Positions 54,801 through 63,597 of a stretch of 64,000 bases of DNA are shown here, piece after piece. The notes below the pieces were generated by a model that was not told where the DNA came from, ran no database searches, and was given only the letters and a program-made list of their open reading frames with translations. Both the position numbers and the translations under genes were made by a program. Every line of letters begins with the position of its first letter. Within the stretch, counting starts at the first letter, position 1. The DNA is from Planctomycetaceae bacterium (GTDB lineage Bacteria; Planctomycetota; Planctomycetia; Pirellulales; Pirellulaceae), in NCBI GenBank assembly GCA_002862205.1, contig PKCN01000393.1, positions 1 through 64,000 of the forward strand, given 5' to 3'.

Positions 54801-54887
54801 ATCAAGCATGTCGTGGTTGATCCCACGCTGATAAACACAGGTGAGTTATTAAGCCTTGAGAACTGGCATGCCATGAACAAGGAATGA
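51837..54887 (+). CDS. Secreted FG-GAP/VCBS-repeat protein fused to a C-terminal sialidase-like (BNR) domain
   Basis: Repeated D-x-D-x-D/S-x-x-x-D-[LI]-[LI] blades (for example DYDKDGDMDLLV, DYDGDGDQDLIV, DFDGDGDLDLLC, DWDKDGDIDLIT); C-terminus QTNRGLVVAWFGGTREKDKDVGIWVSYHDGNRWS and FSYDHGRTF. Confidence 0.92.
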   Translation: MKPASTMLLNFTRCIIAWMVFPNLPVFAAEVGDKREWKLNPLEYNNPGLKVDLGVGLWAWPMPMDYDKDGDMDLLVACPDKPSNGVFFFENGTQDPKDSKPVFKPAVRLGKTTHNFQVSYVKGQPRILKPGYEFPRDPVTGKFDFSKPVKIYPRSNIHDQNVRANMWRYVDYDGDGDQDLIVGVGDWTDYGWDDAFDRTGKWKNGPLHGYIYLISNEGSDQRPAYTDHPKRITAGDSVIDVYGWPSPNFADFDGDGDLDLLCGEFLDGFTYFQNTGSRSKPRYSAGQKLLNRDHAPLTMDLQMITPTAIDWDKDGDIDLITGDEDGRVALLENTGELRSGVPLFEMPFYFQQEADSLKFGALATPFAFDWDKDGDEDILCGNTAGYIGIFENLGTAENGSPKWSAPRRLQITSNNSDQPETFRVMAGSNGSIQGPCEAKWGYTTLSVADWNGDSNPDIIYNSIWAKIGLLTGSPSGLRAADLSSSKPEAPPRWYWWNQPSTAALSQWRTTPVAIDFDRDSKLDLLALDQQGFLTLRPHGKTAARIFVDENNQLIRLNPKSCGSSGRIKLAVVDWDGDGRLDLLVNSENATWYRNCADRKDKIVLKKVGNLARRNVAGHTSSPAVCDFDNDQKPDLLVGSENGRIYHIKHDDCITYTPQELRAVEPKNNGQPRFAGLVKEEFVFTKSKFPQCHASTICQTNRGLVVAWFGGTREKDKDVGIWVSYHDGNRWSSPKEWANGIQHESLRYPCWNPVLFQAEENGPTTLFFKVGPDPRSWWGEVIFSYDHGRTFRDRQRLPEGIDGPVRCKPMLLADNTMLCGSSTEHDGWRVHFEKVSIENGKLTGIWKRIGPINESSQFNAIQPTFLKHADGRIQVLCRTKESVISTSFSKDEGETWSTMQATNLPNPNSGIEVVTLQDGRHLMIYNHLGSRKTEWGRRGLLNLAISDDGIQWRKVAVLEQEENQEFSYPAIIQTQDGMVHMTYTWKRQRIKHVVVDPTLINTGELLSLENWHAMNKE

Positions 54888-55080
54888 CTTGACGTCGTCA
54901 CACAAGTCTTCAGCAACAGCAAGATACCAGGTATCTCTCTTTACTACCGTGGCTTGATTTTCCCGGGCTTCCGCTATCAGACAGGAACGGGTCATGCGAA
55001 ACGCGGTTACAGCACCATCTCCTTTAAACCAGATGATCAGTGGTTCGAAATGGCAACCCGCTGGTCGTGGACTTTCTGAC

Positions 55081-56181
55081 ATGTCATCCAGATACCCGGT
55101 TCGCATGATATTTCAATCCCATTTTTTACTTACAGCGATGCTGACGCTGACGATCACAAAACTGATCAGTGGGGATTCTGCCGTTGGTGAGGAACCAAAC
55201 CAGGTATCTCCTGGGCAGATCCAGATCAGAGAAGCAATCAGTGCAGCTATTCCATTGCTGGAAAAATCCTCAAGAGGTTCCGCTGAACAACGCAAGTGCT
55301 TTACATGCCATAGCCAGGCGCTTCCGATCATGGCATTGACCGAGGCGAGATTACGGAATTTCGAAGTTGACACCAATAACTACGAACGACAAATCAAGCA
55401 CACGGTCGCGCATCTTCGAAAAGGGGAGAGCAATTACGCACAAGGAAAAGGGCAGGGTGGTGGCGTCGATACCGCTGGGTATGCGTTGTGGACTCTCGAA
55501 GCGGGTCAGTATCCCGTCGACCACATTATTGATGCTGTCACACACTTTCTTTTGAGGTCTCCCGGAGATTCTGACCACTGGCAATGCAGCAGCAATCGGC
55601 CACCATCCGAATCAAGTGATTTCACGACCACCTATCTTGCGATACGCGGGTTGAAATATTACAGCAAAAAGAATCAGGATGATTTTGTTGAAAAGCGTTT
55701 CGAATCTGCATTGAAGTGGCTGCTTGCAGCCAAGCCCACAACAACCGAAGACAAAGTGTTCCACCTGCGTGCGCTCGATTATCTTGATGCACCAACAGCA
55801 TCTGTAAAACGTTTTACGGCCAACCTACTCCGCGAACAACACGCTGATGGAGGTTGGGGGCAAACAGATTCCATGGAAAGCGACCCATACGCGACGGCGA
55901 CGACATTGGTAGGCTTGGTACGGACCGGACAAATCGATAGAGACAATCCCCTGTTCAGCAAGGGGATTTCTTTCCTTCTAAAACAGCAAACGGAACAAGG
56001 ATCGTGGCATGTGAAATCGCGAAGCAAACCATTCCAAAAACACTTTGAAACAGGTTTTCCTCACGAGAAAGACCAGTTCATCTCCACAGCCGCCACCGCT
56101 TGGGCAACCATTGCGTTGCTGCTGGCACTGCCATCACAACAGGACCCGCTGGACGAAGCATCCCTGAAAGTTCCCAACTGA
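55081..56181 (+). CDS. Secreted prenyltransferase/squalene-oxidase-repeat protein with N-terminal CXXCH motif
   Basis: Signal-like FLLTAMLTLTITKLISG; RKCFTCHSQALPIMALTEA; terpene-cyclase-like repeats DGGWGQTDSMESDPYATATTLVGLV. Confidence 0.8.
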   Translation: MSSRYPVRMIFQSHFLLTAMLTLTITKLISGDSAVGEEPNQVSPGQIQIREAISAAIPLLEKSSRGSAEQRKCFTCHSQALPIMALTEARLRNFEVDTNNYERQIKHTVAHLRKGESNYAQGKGQGGGVDTAGYALWTLEAGQYPVDHIIDAVTHFLLRSPGDSDHWQCSSNRPPSESSDFTTTYLAIRGLKYYSKKNQDDFVEKRFESALKWLLAAKPTTTEDKVFHLRALDYLDAPTASVKRFTANLLREQHADGGWGQTDSMESDPYATATTLVGLVRTGQIDRDNPLFSKGISFLLKQQTEQGSWHVKSRSKPFQKHFETGFPHEKDQFISTAATAWATIALLLALPSQQDPLDEASLKVPN

Positions 56182-56314
56182 AGCGACAACTCGGGAAACT
56201 CCCGCCAGAGAGAGCAGGCAAACCACCGCTTCACCCATTGCTATCAAGAAAGCGGCAAGGCCTTCGTGAACTCACACTGGCACTGAACTCAAAATGGTCT
56301 GAATCAAGAGCGTC

Positions 56315-56641
56315 TCACTCATCGTCTGAGCTCACTTTCTCTCTCACCATCACATCATCCCCATCGATTTTGACTTCGAAACAATCAACGCGTGTCTTTG
56401 GATTATCTTCCCAGGTTCCATCGCGAATACAAAAACGCCAGGCGTGCCACGGACAGCTCACCATTTTGTCCTCGACGTAACCTTCCGCCAGTGATGCCCC
56501 CATGTGGGGGCAAAGATCATCGATCGCGAACCATTCTTGTCCCGTCCGAAAAACTGCAACCATTCGTCCATCGACCGGGACCGCTCTTCCTTGTCCTTCC
56601 TCAAAATCGCTGATTTTTCCCACTATTTCGAAATCGCTCAC
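56315..56641 (-). CDS. Rieske [2Fe-2S] (NirD-like) ferredoxin
   Basis: CPHMGASLAEG ... CPWHAWRF; GTG start at 56641 with an upstream purine-rich GGAAACGAG. The ORF-track extension to 56818 runs into a 15-bp tandem repeat. Confidence 0.88.
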   Translation of the reverse strand: MSDFEIVGKISDFEEGQGRAVPVDGRMVAVFRTGQEWFAIDDLCPHMGASLAEGYVEDKMVSCPWHAWRFCIRDGTWEDNPKTRVDCFEVKIDGDDVMVREKVSSDDE

Positions 56642-56742
56642 AATCGTATTCTCGTTTCCGTGCTGGTTTGCCTTGTACAAAGAGCCCTTTCTCAGCCACA
56701 CTTTAACGTGTCTGGCAACAAAATGCCGACCCTGCTCAATAA

Positions 56743-56825
56743 ATGGACTGGCAATCAATGGACTGGCAATCAATGGACTGGCAATCAATGGACTGGCAAT
56801 CAATGGACTGGCAATCAATGGACTG
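56743..56825. repeat. 15-bp tandem array (atggactggcaatca), 5 full copies plus 8 bp
   Basis: Perfect units at 56743, 56758, 56773, 56788, 56803; partial atggactg at 56818. Confidence 0.98.
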
Positions 56826-56880
56826 TCGTCCGTTCGTTAAAATCATCGTCGTCACACTTTTACCGTAATGACAGAATCCC

Positions 56881-58716
56881 ATGATCAACCTTGACCGTCG
56901 CCGCAAGCTCGAATCCCGCGTCTGGCCACACGTGCAGACCCCTGCCCAATATGTCGGTGGGGAACGCAACATTGTCGTCAAAGATCATTCAAAAGTTGCG
57001 GGCAAACTATGCCTTGGATTCCCTGACGCATACACCATCGGGATGAGCCATCACGGATTGCAAGTGCTGTACTCGCTGATGAACCGTCGAGACGATTGGT
57101 GTGCCGAGCGTGTTTTCACTCCATGGCCAGACATGGAAAAACTGCTTCGCGAGCACGACATTCCTTTGTACAGTCTGGAAACATTCACCGCACTGAGTGA
57201 ATTCGATGTCATCGGTTTGTCGTTGCAATATGAAATCAGTTCACCCAATGTACTGACCATGATTGATCTTGGTGGTGTTCCCCTCAAAGCCGCTGATCGA
57301 ACAATGTCTGACCCGCTGATACTTGCCGGTGGACCCTGTTGCCAGAATCCGGAACCGATGGCGGACTACTTTGATGTCATGATCACGGGTGACGGAGAGC
57401 CTACCCTGCCGATGGTCTGTGATCTTTGGCTGAAACTCAAAAAAGAGAGACAACTGCCCGACGGCTCATTTGCGACTGGCGATGAAGGACGTAAGCAACG
57501 TGAGGAAGCGTTGGTCATCGTGGCGCAGACAATCGAATCAGCTTACGTCCCGCGGTTTTACATGCCGGAATACGGAGACGGCCGGATTGCAACGCTGCAC
57601 CGCACCCGGACTGATGTTCCGGAAACGATTGCCCCAAGTGTTATCAGCGATCTGGATGGTATTCCTCTGCCAACAAGCCCTATTGTTCCCTACATCGAAT
57701 GCGTCCATGACAGAATTGCAGTCGAAATCATGCGTGGCTGCCCCCATCTGTGTCGCTTTTGTCAAAGCACTGTTATCAAACGCCCACTGAGAGTGCGTGA
57801 GGTTGACACCATCGTTGATGCCGCCATGGAGAGCTATCAGAACACTGGCTACAACGAAATCAGTATTCTATCGCTTTCCAGCAGTGACTACCCACACTTT
57901 GAACCTCTCGTCTTGAAGCTACATGAAGTGTTCAAACCACTCGGAGTCAACATCAGCGTTCCGAGTTTGAGAGTCAATGAACAACTACGCACACTCCCCG
58001 TGTTACTGGGAAGCGAGCGTCGGCGTAGCATGACACTCGCACCTGAGGTAGCCCGCGATGACATGCGCAAGCAAATTCGAAAGAAAATCAAGAACAGTGA
58101 TTTGGTGGAAGGTTGCAGGGTAGCATTCCAAAACGGATTCGAGAGCATCAAGCTGTACTTCATGTGCGGACTGCCGGGCGAACGACCAGTCGATCTTGAT
58201 GGCATCGTCGACCTGGCAGAGGAAATTGCAACTGTGGGCAAGGAAGTCAATGGACGTTACGCAAGAGTCACTGCGAGCGTTTCCAACTTTGTGCCGAAAG
58301 CGCACACTCCCTATCAATGGAATGGAATGCAGCAGCGTGAATACTTTCAGTGGGCTCACAAATATCTTTGGAGTCGGCGTCGAATACGCAGTATCAACAT
58401 CAAATGCCACGACATCGAGACAAGTCTACTGGAAGGCGTGCTGAGCCGTGGTGATCGCCGTACCGGAGAAGCGATCCGGCTTGCCTGGGAACGTGGTGCC
58501 CGAATGGATGGCTGGCATGAGTACCTGGATGCTCAACGTTGGTGGGATGCAATCGCAGATGCGGGAATTGATGTAGATAAGCAGGTACACGAAAAGTACG
58601 AATTGATGGACAAGCTGCCATGGGACCATGTGAATGTTAAATTCGGTCGTGCATACCTGGAGAAAGAGCAGGGTAGGGCAACGGTGCAACTGGCCGAAAT
58701 GGCCAATGCCACTTAG
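56881..58716 (+). CDS. TIGR03960-type B12-binding radical SAM protein
   Basis: YVGGERNIVVKDHSKVAGKLCLGFPDAYTIGMSHHGLQVLY; radical SAM RGCPHLCRFCQSTVIKRPLR; FVPKAHTPYQW. Confidence 0.92.
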   Translation: MINLDRRRKLESRVWPHVQTPAQYVGGERNIVVKDHSKVAGKLCLGFPDAYTIGMSHHGLQVLYSLMNRRDDWCAERVFTPWPDMEKLLREHDIPLYSLETFTALSEFDVIGLSLQYEISSPNVLTMIDLGGVPLKAADRTMSDPLILAGGPCCQNPEPMADYFDVMITGDGEPTLPMVCDLWLKLKKERQLPDGSFATGDEGRKQREEALVIVAQTIESAYVPRFYMPEYGDGRIATLHRTRTDVPETIAPSVISDLDGIPLPTSPIVPYIECVHDRIAVEIMRGCPHLCRFCQSTVIKRPLRVREVDTIVDAAMESYQNTGYNEISILSLSSSDYPHFEPLVLKLHEVFKPLGVNISVPSLRVNEQLRTLPVLLGSERRRSMTLAPEVARDDMRKQIRKKIKNSDLVEGCRVAFQNGFESIKLYFMCGLPGERPVDLDGIVDLAEEIATVGKEVNGRYARVTASVSNFVPKAHTPYQWNGMQQREYFQWAHKYLWSRRRIRSINIKCHDIETSLLEGVLSRGDRRTGEAIRLAWERGARMDGWHEYLDAQRWWDAIADAGIDVDKQVHEKYELMDKLPWDHVNVKFGRAYLEKEQGRATVQLAEMANAT

Positions 58717-58728
58717 TCAACAGGTGAG

Positions 58729-59679
58729 TCATCCGGGTCGCTGTTCTTCGACCGGCTCGTAACTGCAGGAGAAGGGCTCGATGTGCACATGCACATCTCG
58801 CACTCTTGGCAAGCTGACCAGCAACTGGTCCTTGACGTGATGGGCAATGCGATGTCCGGCATCTACCGTCATCATGCCCTCGACTTGAACATGAATTTCT
58901 ATGAAATACTCGAGGCCACTCTTCCGAACACGCAGCTTCTCGACAGCCTGAACACCACCCACGGATTCAGCGATTTCCCGCACCTGCTTCACCGTCGCAC
59001 CATCTGCCTGCTGGTCCATCAGCTCAGCGGCAATTGAAAGAAATATTTTTCCTCCGGTGTAAATCAGGGCAGCACAAACACATAACGCTGCGATTGGATC
59101 AATGTACCGTCCCCAATCACCCACATAGGGAGCTACGATCAAGGACACCGCAACCAGGCCTGACCCTATGGCATCACTACGATGATCCCATGCGACAGCG
59201 GTGAGGGAGGATGAATCAAGACGCTTGGCAACTTGCATCGTATATCGATAGATCACTTCCTTGATCACCGCACAGACCCCAGCAATCACTCCCGCTGCGA
59301 TACCGGGAACTTCCAACTCACTTCCGAATCGTTTGATGGTCTCCAATCCCAGCAAACCAGCACTGAAAGCCACCAGAAGGGAAACGCTGAGCCCGGCAAT
59401 TGACTCTGCTTTTGTATGCCCGTACGGATGATCGTCATCCTCCGCAACCTGAGCCATGCTGAGGGCGCCACGAACAGCCATGGAACTGGCGACATCACCA
59501 ATCGAATTCACCGCATCAGCAATCAGCGCTGCTGAGCCAGTTGCAATCCCACCTGCCAACTTGCTGATCACCAGTAAAAAGTTGACTCCCAAACCCCACA
59601 CCGCAGCTCGTTTAGCATCCACATACAGACGCTGCCGAACAGCAACCGTAGCTTCGTCGCGGGGAGGAGTAATCGACAA
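58729..59679 (-). CDS. Cation diffusion facilitator family transporter
   Basis: GSAALIADAVNSIGDVASS, DDDHPYGHTKAE, WDHRSDAIGSG. Confidence 0.95.
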   Translation of the reverse strand: MSITPPRDEATVAVRQRLYVDAKRAAVWGLGVNFLLVISKLAGGIATGSAALIADAVNSIGDVASSMAVRGALSMAQVAEDDDHPYGHTKAESIAGLSVSLLVAFSAGLLGLETIKRFGSELEVPGIAAGVIAGVCAVIKEVIYRYTMQVAKRLDSSSLTAVAWDHRSDAIGSGLVAVSLIVAPYVGDWGRYIDPIAALCVCAALIYTGGKIFLSIAAELMDQQADGATVKQVREIAESVGGVQAVEKLRVRKSGLEYFIEIHVQVEGMMTVDAGHRIAHHVKDQLLVSLPRVRDVHVHIEPFSCSYEPVEEQRPG

Positions 59680-59946
59680 GCAGCTATCTCTTCAGCGGGG
59701 AATTCAGTTTTGCAGTCAGTGTTACAGTAATTCACATCGTTGCGGCTTCACAGTCCATGGAGTCTCTTCCATGTTCCTCACCAACTTGAATTTGCCAGAT
59801 TCCGGCTAAGCGTCGGCAAAACCCGGCAATTGCAGCTTAATTTCGCCGTGAACGATTCATGTTGAGCAGCCTTCTGCCAAGAGCAACCACCAACACCATT
59901 TTATAACCTAGGCTTCCAAAGGTGTTTTGAAGTAGGGGAACGCAAG

Positions 59947-62067
59947 ATGACCACACAATCGACAAAATCGGCAAGTCGCAACTGCCTGCCATCCGCAACC
60001 AGCTCCACGATATCACTATCATGGTTCGCCGCCACGACGCTGCTTGGTGCCTTTCTGGTATTTCAAGTCCAGCCTGTCATCAGCAAATGTGTCCTGCCGT
60101 GGTTCGGCGGAACGCCAGCTGTTTGGACCACATGCATGCTTTTCTTTCAGGTGCTTTTATTTGCAGGATACCTTTACGCCCATCTCCTACGCACCTTTTT
60201 TCGTCCGCTGTTTCAAGGCTGCATTCATCTTCTTCTACTCGGAATCGCAGCAATTTCGCTGCCAATTGAACCTTCCAATGCATGGAAGCCCACAGGGACA
60301 GAATCACCCACGATACACCTTCTGTGGATGCTCAGTGTGCATGTGGGTCTGCCATACTTTGTGCTCTCAAGCACAGGCCCCTTGGTGCAAGCATGGCTGA
60401 GCTATCGCGACAATTCTGATCGTGTCTATCGACTTTACGCACTTTCCAATGCCGGATCATTAGCAGCGTTGCTCAGCTATCCATTTCTAGTCGACCCTTT
60501 GCTCTCCGTTTCAAATCAGTCAGTGGTTTGGTCGTTGATGTTCTGCCTGTTTGTTCTGGTTCAAGGGGTAGTTGCAATTGGTCTGTTTCGGGTCCCGAAT
60601 CCTGCAGGCAATCTTCCATCTACGATTTCTCTGCTTAAAAACACATCTGAGGACAAAACAGGAGGATGGAAAGTGAAGTGTTGCTGGATGGCGTTACCAG
60701 CCCTGGCGTCGACCATGTTACTGGTGGTCACGAATCACATTTGCCAGAATGTTGCTGTGATCCCTTTTCTTTGGGTTCTTCCTCTAAGCCTCTACCTGCT
60801 GAGCTTCATCATCAGTTTTGATTCACCGGCGTGGTATAAACCAAAGTGGACAGCAACGATTACATTGGTCGCGATCTGTTTTATTCCTCTGCTAAACGTC
60901 TTGCCGGGTTACCTGCAACTGATCACCGAAGTTTCAAGCTACATGGTGATCTTGCTTGGTGTCTGCATGCTGTGCCATGGTGAAGTGGCAAGATTGAAGC
61001 CAGCTTCATCCAAGCTCACGCAATTCTACATGCTCATGTCAGGCGGCGGTGCGGTTGGTGGTTTCATCGTCGCCATTCTTTGCCCACTCCTGCTGACAAC
61101 GAACTTCGAACTTCCACTATCACTGGCCATTGTGACTGGCCTGGCGTTTGTCATTTTCTTTACGTGCCGCAGTTGGAATCGTCCTGACTATGACTGGAGT
61201 ATTGCCCATCGTCTTAAGTACGCGACACTAACAGTGATTGCAGCTCCACTCCTTGCGATGTCATTTGCGTCCCATGACGAATCGATTGCTTCTGAACGAA
61301 ACTTTTTTGGTGTGCTACAGGTTCTCAAAGATGAACGTGGATTACGTCTGATACACGGCAGCACGATCCACGGCATGCAACTTTTGGGTTCGCGAAACAC
61401 TGAACCAACGACCTACTACGGAGAACAAAGTGGCGTCGGATTGGTGTTGCAGGCAACGCAGCGGACGAATGAGAATCTTAATATCGGCGTGGTCGGCCTC
61501 GGGTGTGGTGTTCTGGCAACCTATGGACGAGAGACGGACCACATGCAGATGATCGAAATCAATCCAGCCGTAATCAATATCGCCAATACGCACTTTTCAT
61601 TTCTCCGTGACAGCCATGCGAAGATCACCACACATATGGGTGACGGGCGACTCATTCTTGAGCGAATGCAGAATGAGGAATTCGATGTGCTAGTGCTCGA
61701 TGCTTTCAGCAGTGATGCAATTCCTGCCCACTTGCTGACCCGGGAAGCTTTTCGGCTTTACAAAAATCGGCTGAGCAATAACGGAGTGTTAGCCGTCCAC
61801 CTTTCGAACAACCATCTGGATCTGGTCCCACTGGTTCATCGACTCAGCCAGGATGCTAAGTTGAGCAGTAGAGTAATGCGGAGCCAGGGCAATGAACAAC
61901 TTGGTACGCATGCGGCGACCTGGGCACTGATCATGCGACCGAATCACCCCCTCTGGAAGGCAGCCGAACTTGAGCAGGCGACCCCTCCCCAGAAAATGGA
62001 ATTGGACTCGGCTCCGCTCTGGACTGATCAGCGACACAATCTGGTGAGTGTGTTGAAATTGTGGTGA
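59947..62067 (+). CDS. Membrane protein with C-terminal spermidine synthase-like domain
   Basis: Multi-TM N-terminal two thirds; C-terminal GVVGLGCGVLATYGRETDHMQMIEINPAVINIANTHF and LVLDAFSSDAIPAHLLTREAF. Confidence 0.9.
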   Translation: MTTQSTKSASRNCLPSATSSTISLSWFAATTLLGAFLVFQVQPVISKCVLPWFGGTPAVWTTCMLFFQVLLFAGYLYAHLLRTFFRPLFQGCIHLLLLGIAAISLPIEPSNAWKPTGTESPTIHLLWMLSVHVGLPYFVLSSTGPLVQAWLSYRDNSDRVYRLYALSNAGSLAALLSYPFLVDPLLSVSNQSVVWSLMFCLFVLVQGVVAIGLFRVPNPAGNLPSTISLLKNTSEDKTGGWKVKCCWMALPALASTMLLVVTNHICQNVAVIPFLWVLPLSLYLLSFIISFDSPAWYKPKWTATITLVAICFIPLLNVLPGYLQLITEVSSYMVILLGVCMLCHGEVARLKPASSKLTQFYMLMSGGGAVGGFIVAILCPLLLTTNFELPLSLAIVTGLAFVIFFTCRSWNRPDYDWSIAHRLKYATLTVIAAPLLAMSFASHDESIASERNFFGVLQVLKDERGLRLIHGSTIHGMQLLGSRNTEPTTYYGEQSGVGLVLQATQRTNENLNIGVVGLGCGVLATYGRETDHMQMIEINPAVINIANTHFSFLRDSHAKITTHMGDGRLILERMQNEEFDVLVLDAFSSDAIPAHLLTREAFRLYKNRLSNNGVLAVHLSNNHLDLVPLVHRLSQDAKLSSRVMRSQGNEQLGTHAATWALIMRPNHPLWKAAELEQATPPQKMELDSAPLWTDQRHNLVSVLKLW

Positions 62068-62538
62068 TTGAGAAAGACGGCAAAACAGGCACAAAACACC
62101 TTGGAGCCTTTCACGGTGGCAATCTGGGAAGTTTGCGCAGATAAATCCAGAGCAATTGGGATCAAATCGGGACCATACGAACTTTGATCTTGCTGGTTGT
62201 TTCACGCGTTTGCTACTTTCCGAATTCCTTGGCCCATGTTTGTATCCATTTTTGAGGGAAAGACTGTAGTTCGGAGCGCGGAATGGTCGATGACGCCTTT
62301 GTTTCCGCTCCTCGCGCTGAAAAGTCTCTCTTCGCTTACGGATTGCTTCCTGGGACAAGGATCACGGCGCTGACGACCGGTGCGGAAATGGCCAATCACT
62401 TCGTTTGATCAGGATGATTTGACGTTGCTGGCCCGGTCACTACGCGCTTTCGCATCCACTCGATTCGACAGGATTTCACCCTTTGAGGGTGTTATCGAAT
62501 CGATGGAAGTTCCAGTCCCACACGGGAGCAATTCGATC

Positions 62539-62841
62539 ATGCAGATATATGGACCCTACAGGGTTTCAACCACGCAGCCCAATGCTGCAGCCCAACGCAG
62601 CCAACCTCAAAAACCGGCTGAGACCACTCCGAATCCCAGCAAAGCTTCGGTAGACCAACTCGATTTATCCAATGCAGCCAGCGGTGTTAATCGCATGGCT
62701 CCGAGCTCCGCTATCGCTGGTGGTGGGGAGATTCGGATTGATCGCGTCGCTGAAATTCGCAGACAAATCGCTGATGGCAGCTACGAAACTCCGGAAAAAC
62801 TGGATGCAGCTCTGGATCGACTCCTCGATCAATTTGCCTAG
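62539..62841 (+). CDS. flgM: Anti-sigma-28 factor FlgM-like
   Basis: IRIDRVAEIRRQIADGSYETPEKLDAALDRLLDQFA; ATG 62539. Confidence 0.82.
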   Translation: MQIYGPYRVSTTQPNAAAQRSQPQKPAETTPNPSKASVDQLDLSNAASGVNRMAPSSAIAGGGEIRIDRVAEIRRQIADGSYETPEKLDAALDRLLDQFA

Positions 62842-62876
62842 GCAAATGGCGTTAAAAGAGGGTTTCCGGCAAACCC
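62832..62876. other. 16-bp perfect palindrome (atttgcctaggcaaat) over the flgM stop plus hairpin gggttt-ccggc-aaaccc
   Basis: Palindrome 62832-62847; hairpin arms 62860-62865 and 62871-62876. Confidence 0.65.
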
Positions 62877-63096
62877 ATTTCCGGCAAATCAACAGAAAAT
62901 AGCGACAGGTGCGAAGTGCTCACTTTGCAGCGGATTCCGGTGTCATAGCCAAAAACCACCGGCGTATCTTCTGTTTTTTCCGGTCGTGGCTTTACGGTTT
63001 GTTATATTAAGACCGCTGCCGAGTGTCGCATTTCAGAGGGAAAAAACGGCTTTCCTGCGGAAATGCCCCACATTCCAATCCCAACCGAAAACACCC

Positions 63097-63597
63097 GTGT
63101 CCACTGCTAATTCACTCGAACTACTGAACGTATCTTCATCGCCTCGCGAGCGGTTCGAGGAGTACCTGCAAACTCGCGGGCTGCGACAGACCAGCCAGCG
63201 AAAATTTCTCATTGAGGCTGTTTTCGAGGAGCACGACCATTTTGATGCCGACGAGTTGATTGATCGTTTGCCACGCCGTGGCGAGAAGAACTACGTCAGT
63301 TCCGCGACTGTCTATCGGACGCTTCGGGAATTCGTTGACGCAGGCCTGTTGAAGAGTTTTCAGCTTGATGGGCGAACCGTCTACGAGTTGGATTACGGAT
63401 ACCCTCAGCACGACCATCTGTACTGCACGCGTTGCAGAGGATTATTCGAATTCCAGAGCTCAGACCTGATGGAAATTCGTGACCGCGTCGCGTCAGAGCA
63501 AGGATTCCGCGTCAGCGGTCACCGCATGATTATTCAGGGCATCTGCCGAGATTGTGGAAAGAGTCGCCGCAAAAAACGCAAGCAGGATCTGGTTTAG
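63097..63597 (+). CDS. Fur family transcriptional regulator
   Basis: RGLRQTSQRKFLIEAVFEEHDHFDADELID, SSATVYRTLREFVDAGLLKSF, HDHLYCTRCRGLFEF, GICRDC; GTG 63097 likely start. Confidence 0.93.
   Translation: MSTANSLELLNVSSSPRERFEEYLQTRGLRQTSQRKFLIEAVFEEHDHFDADELIDRLPRRGEKNYVSSATVYRTLREFVDAGLLKSFQLDGRTVYELDYGYPQHDHLYCTRCRGLFEFQSSDLMEIRDRVASEQGFRVSGHRMIIQGICRDCGKSRRKKRKQDLV

Noticed and set aside
56642-56818. LIASP-repeat N-terminal extension of the Rieske protein
   Set aside because: Translation of a perfect 15-bp DNA array. The Rieske fold and a plausible RBS place the start at GTG 56641.
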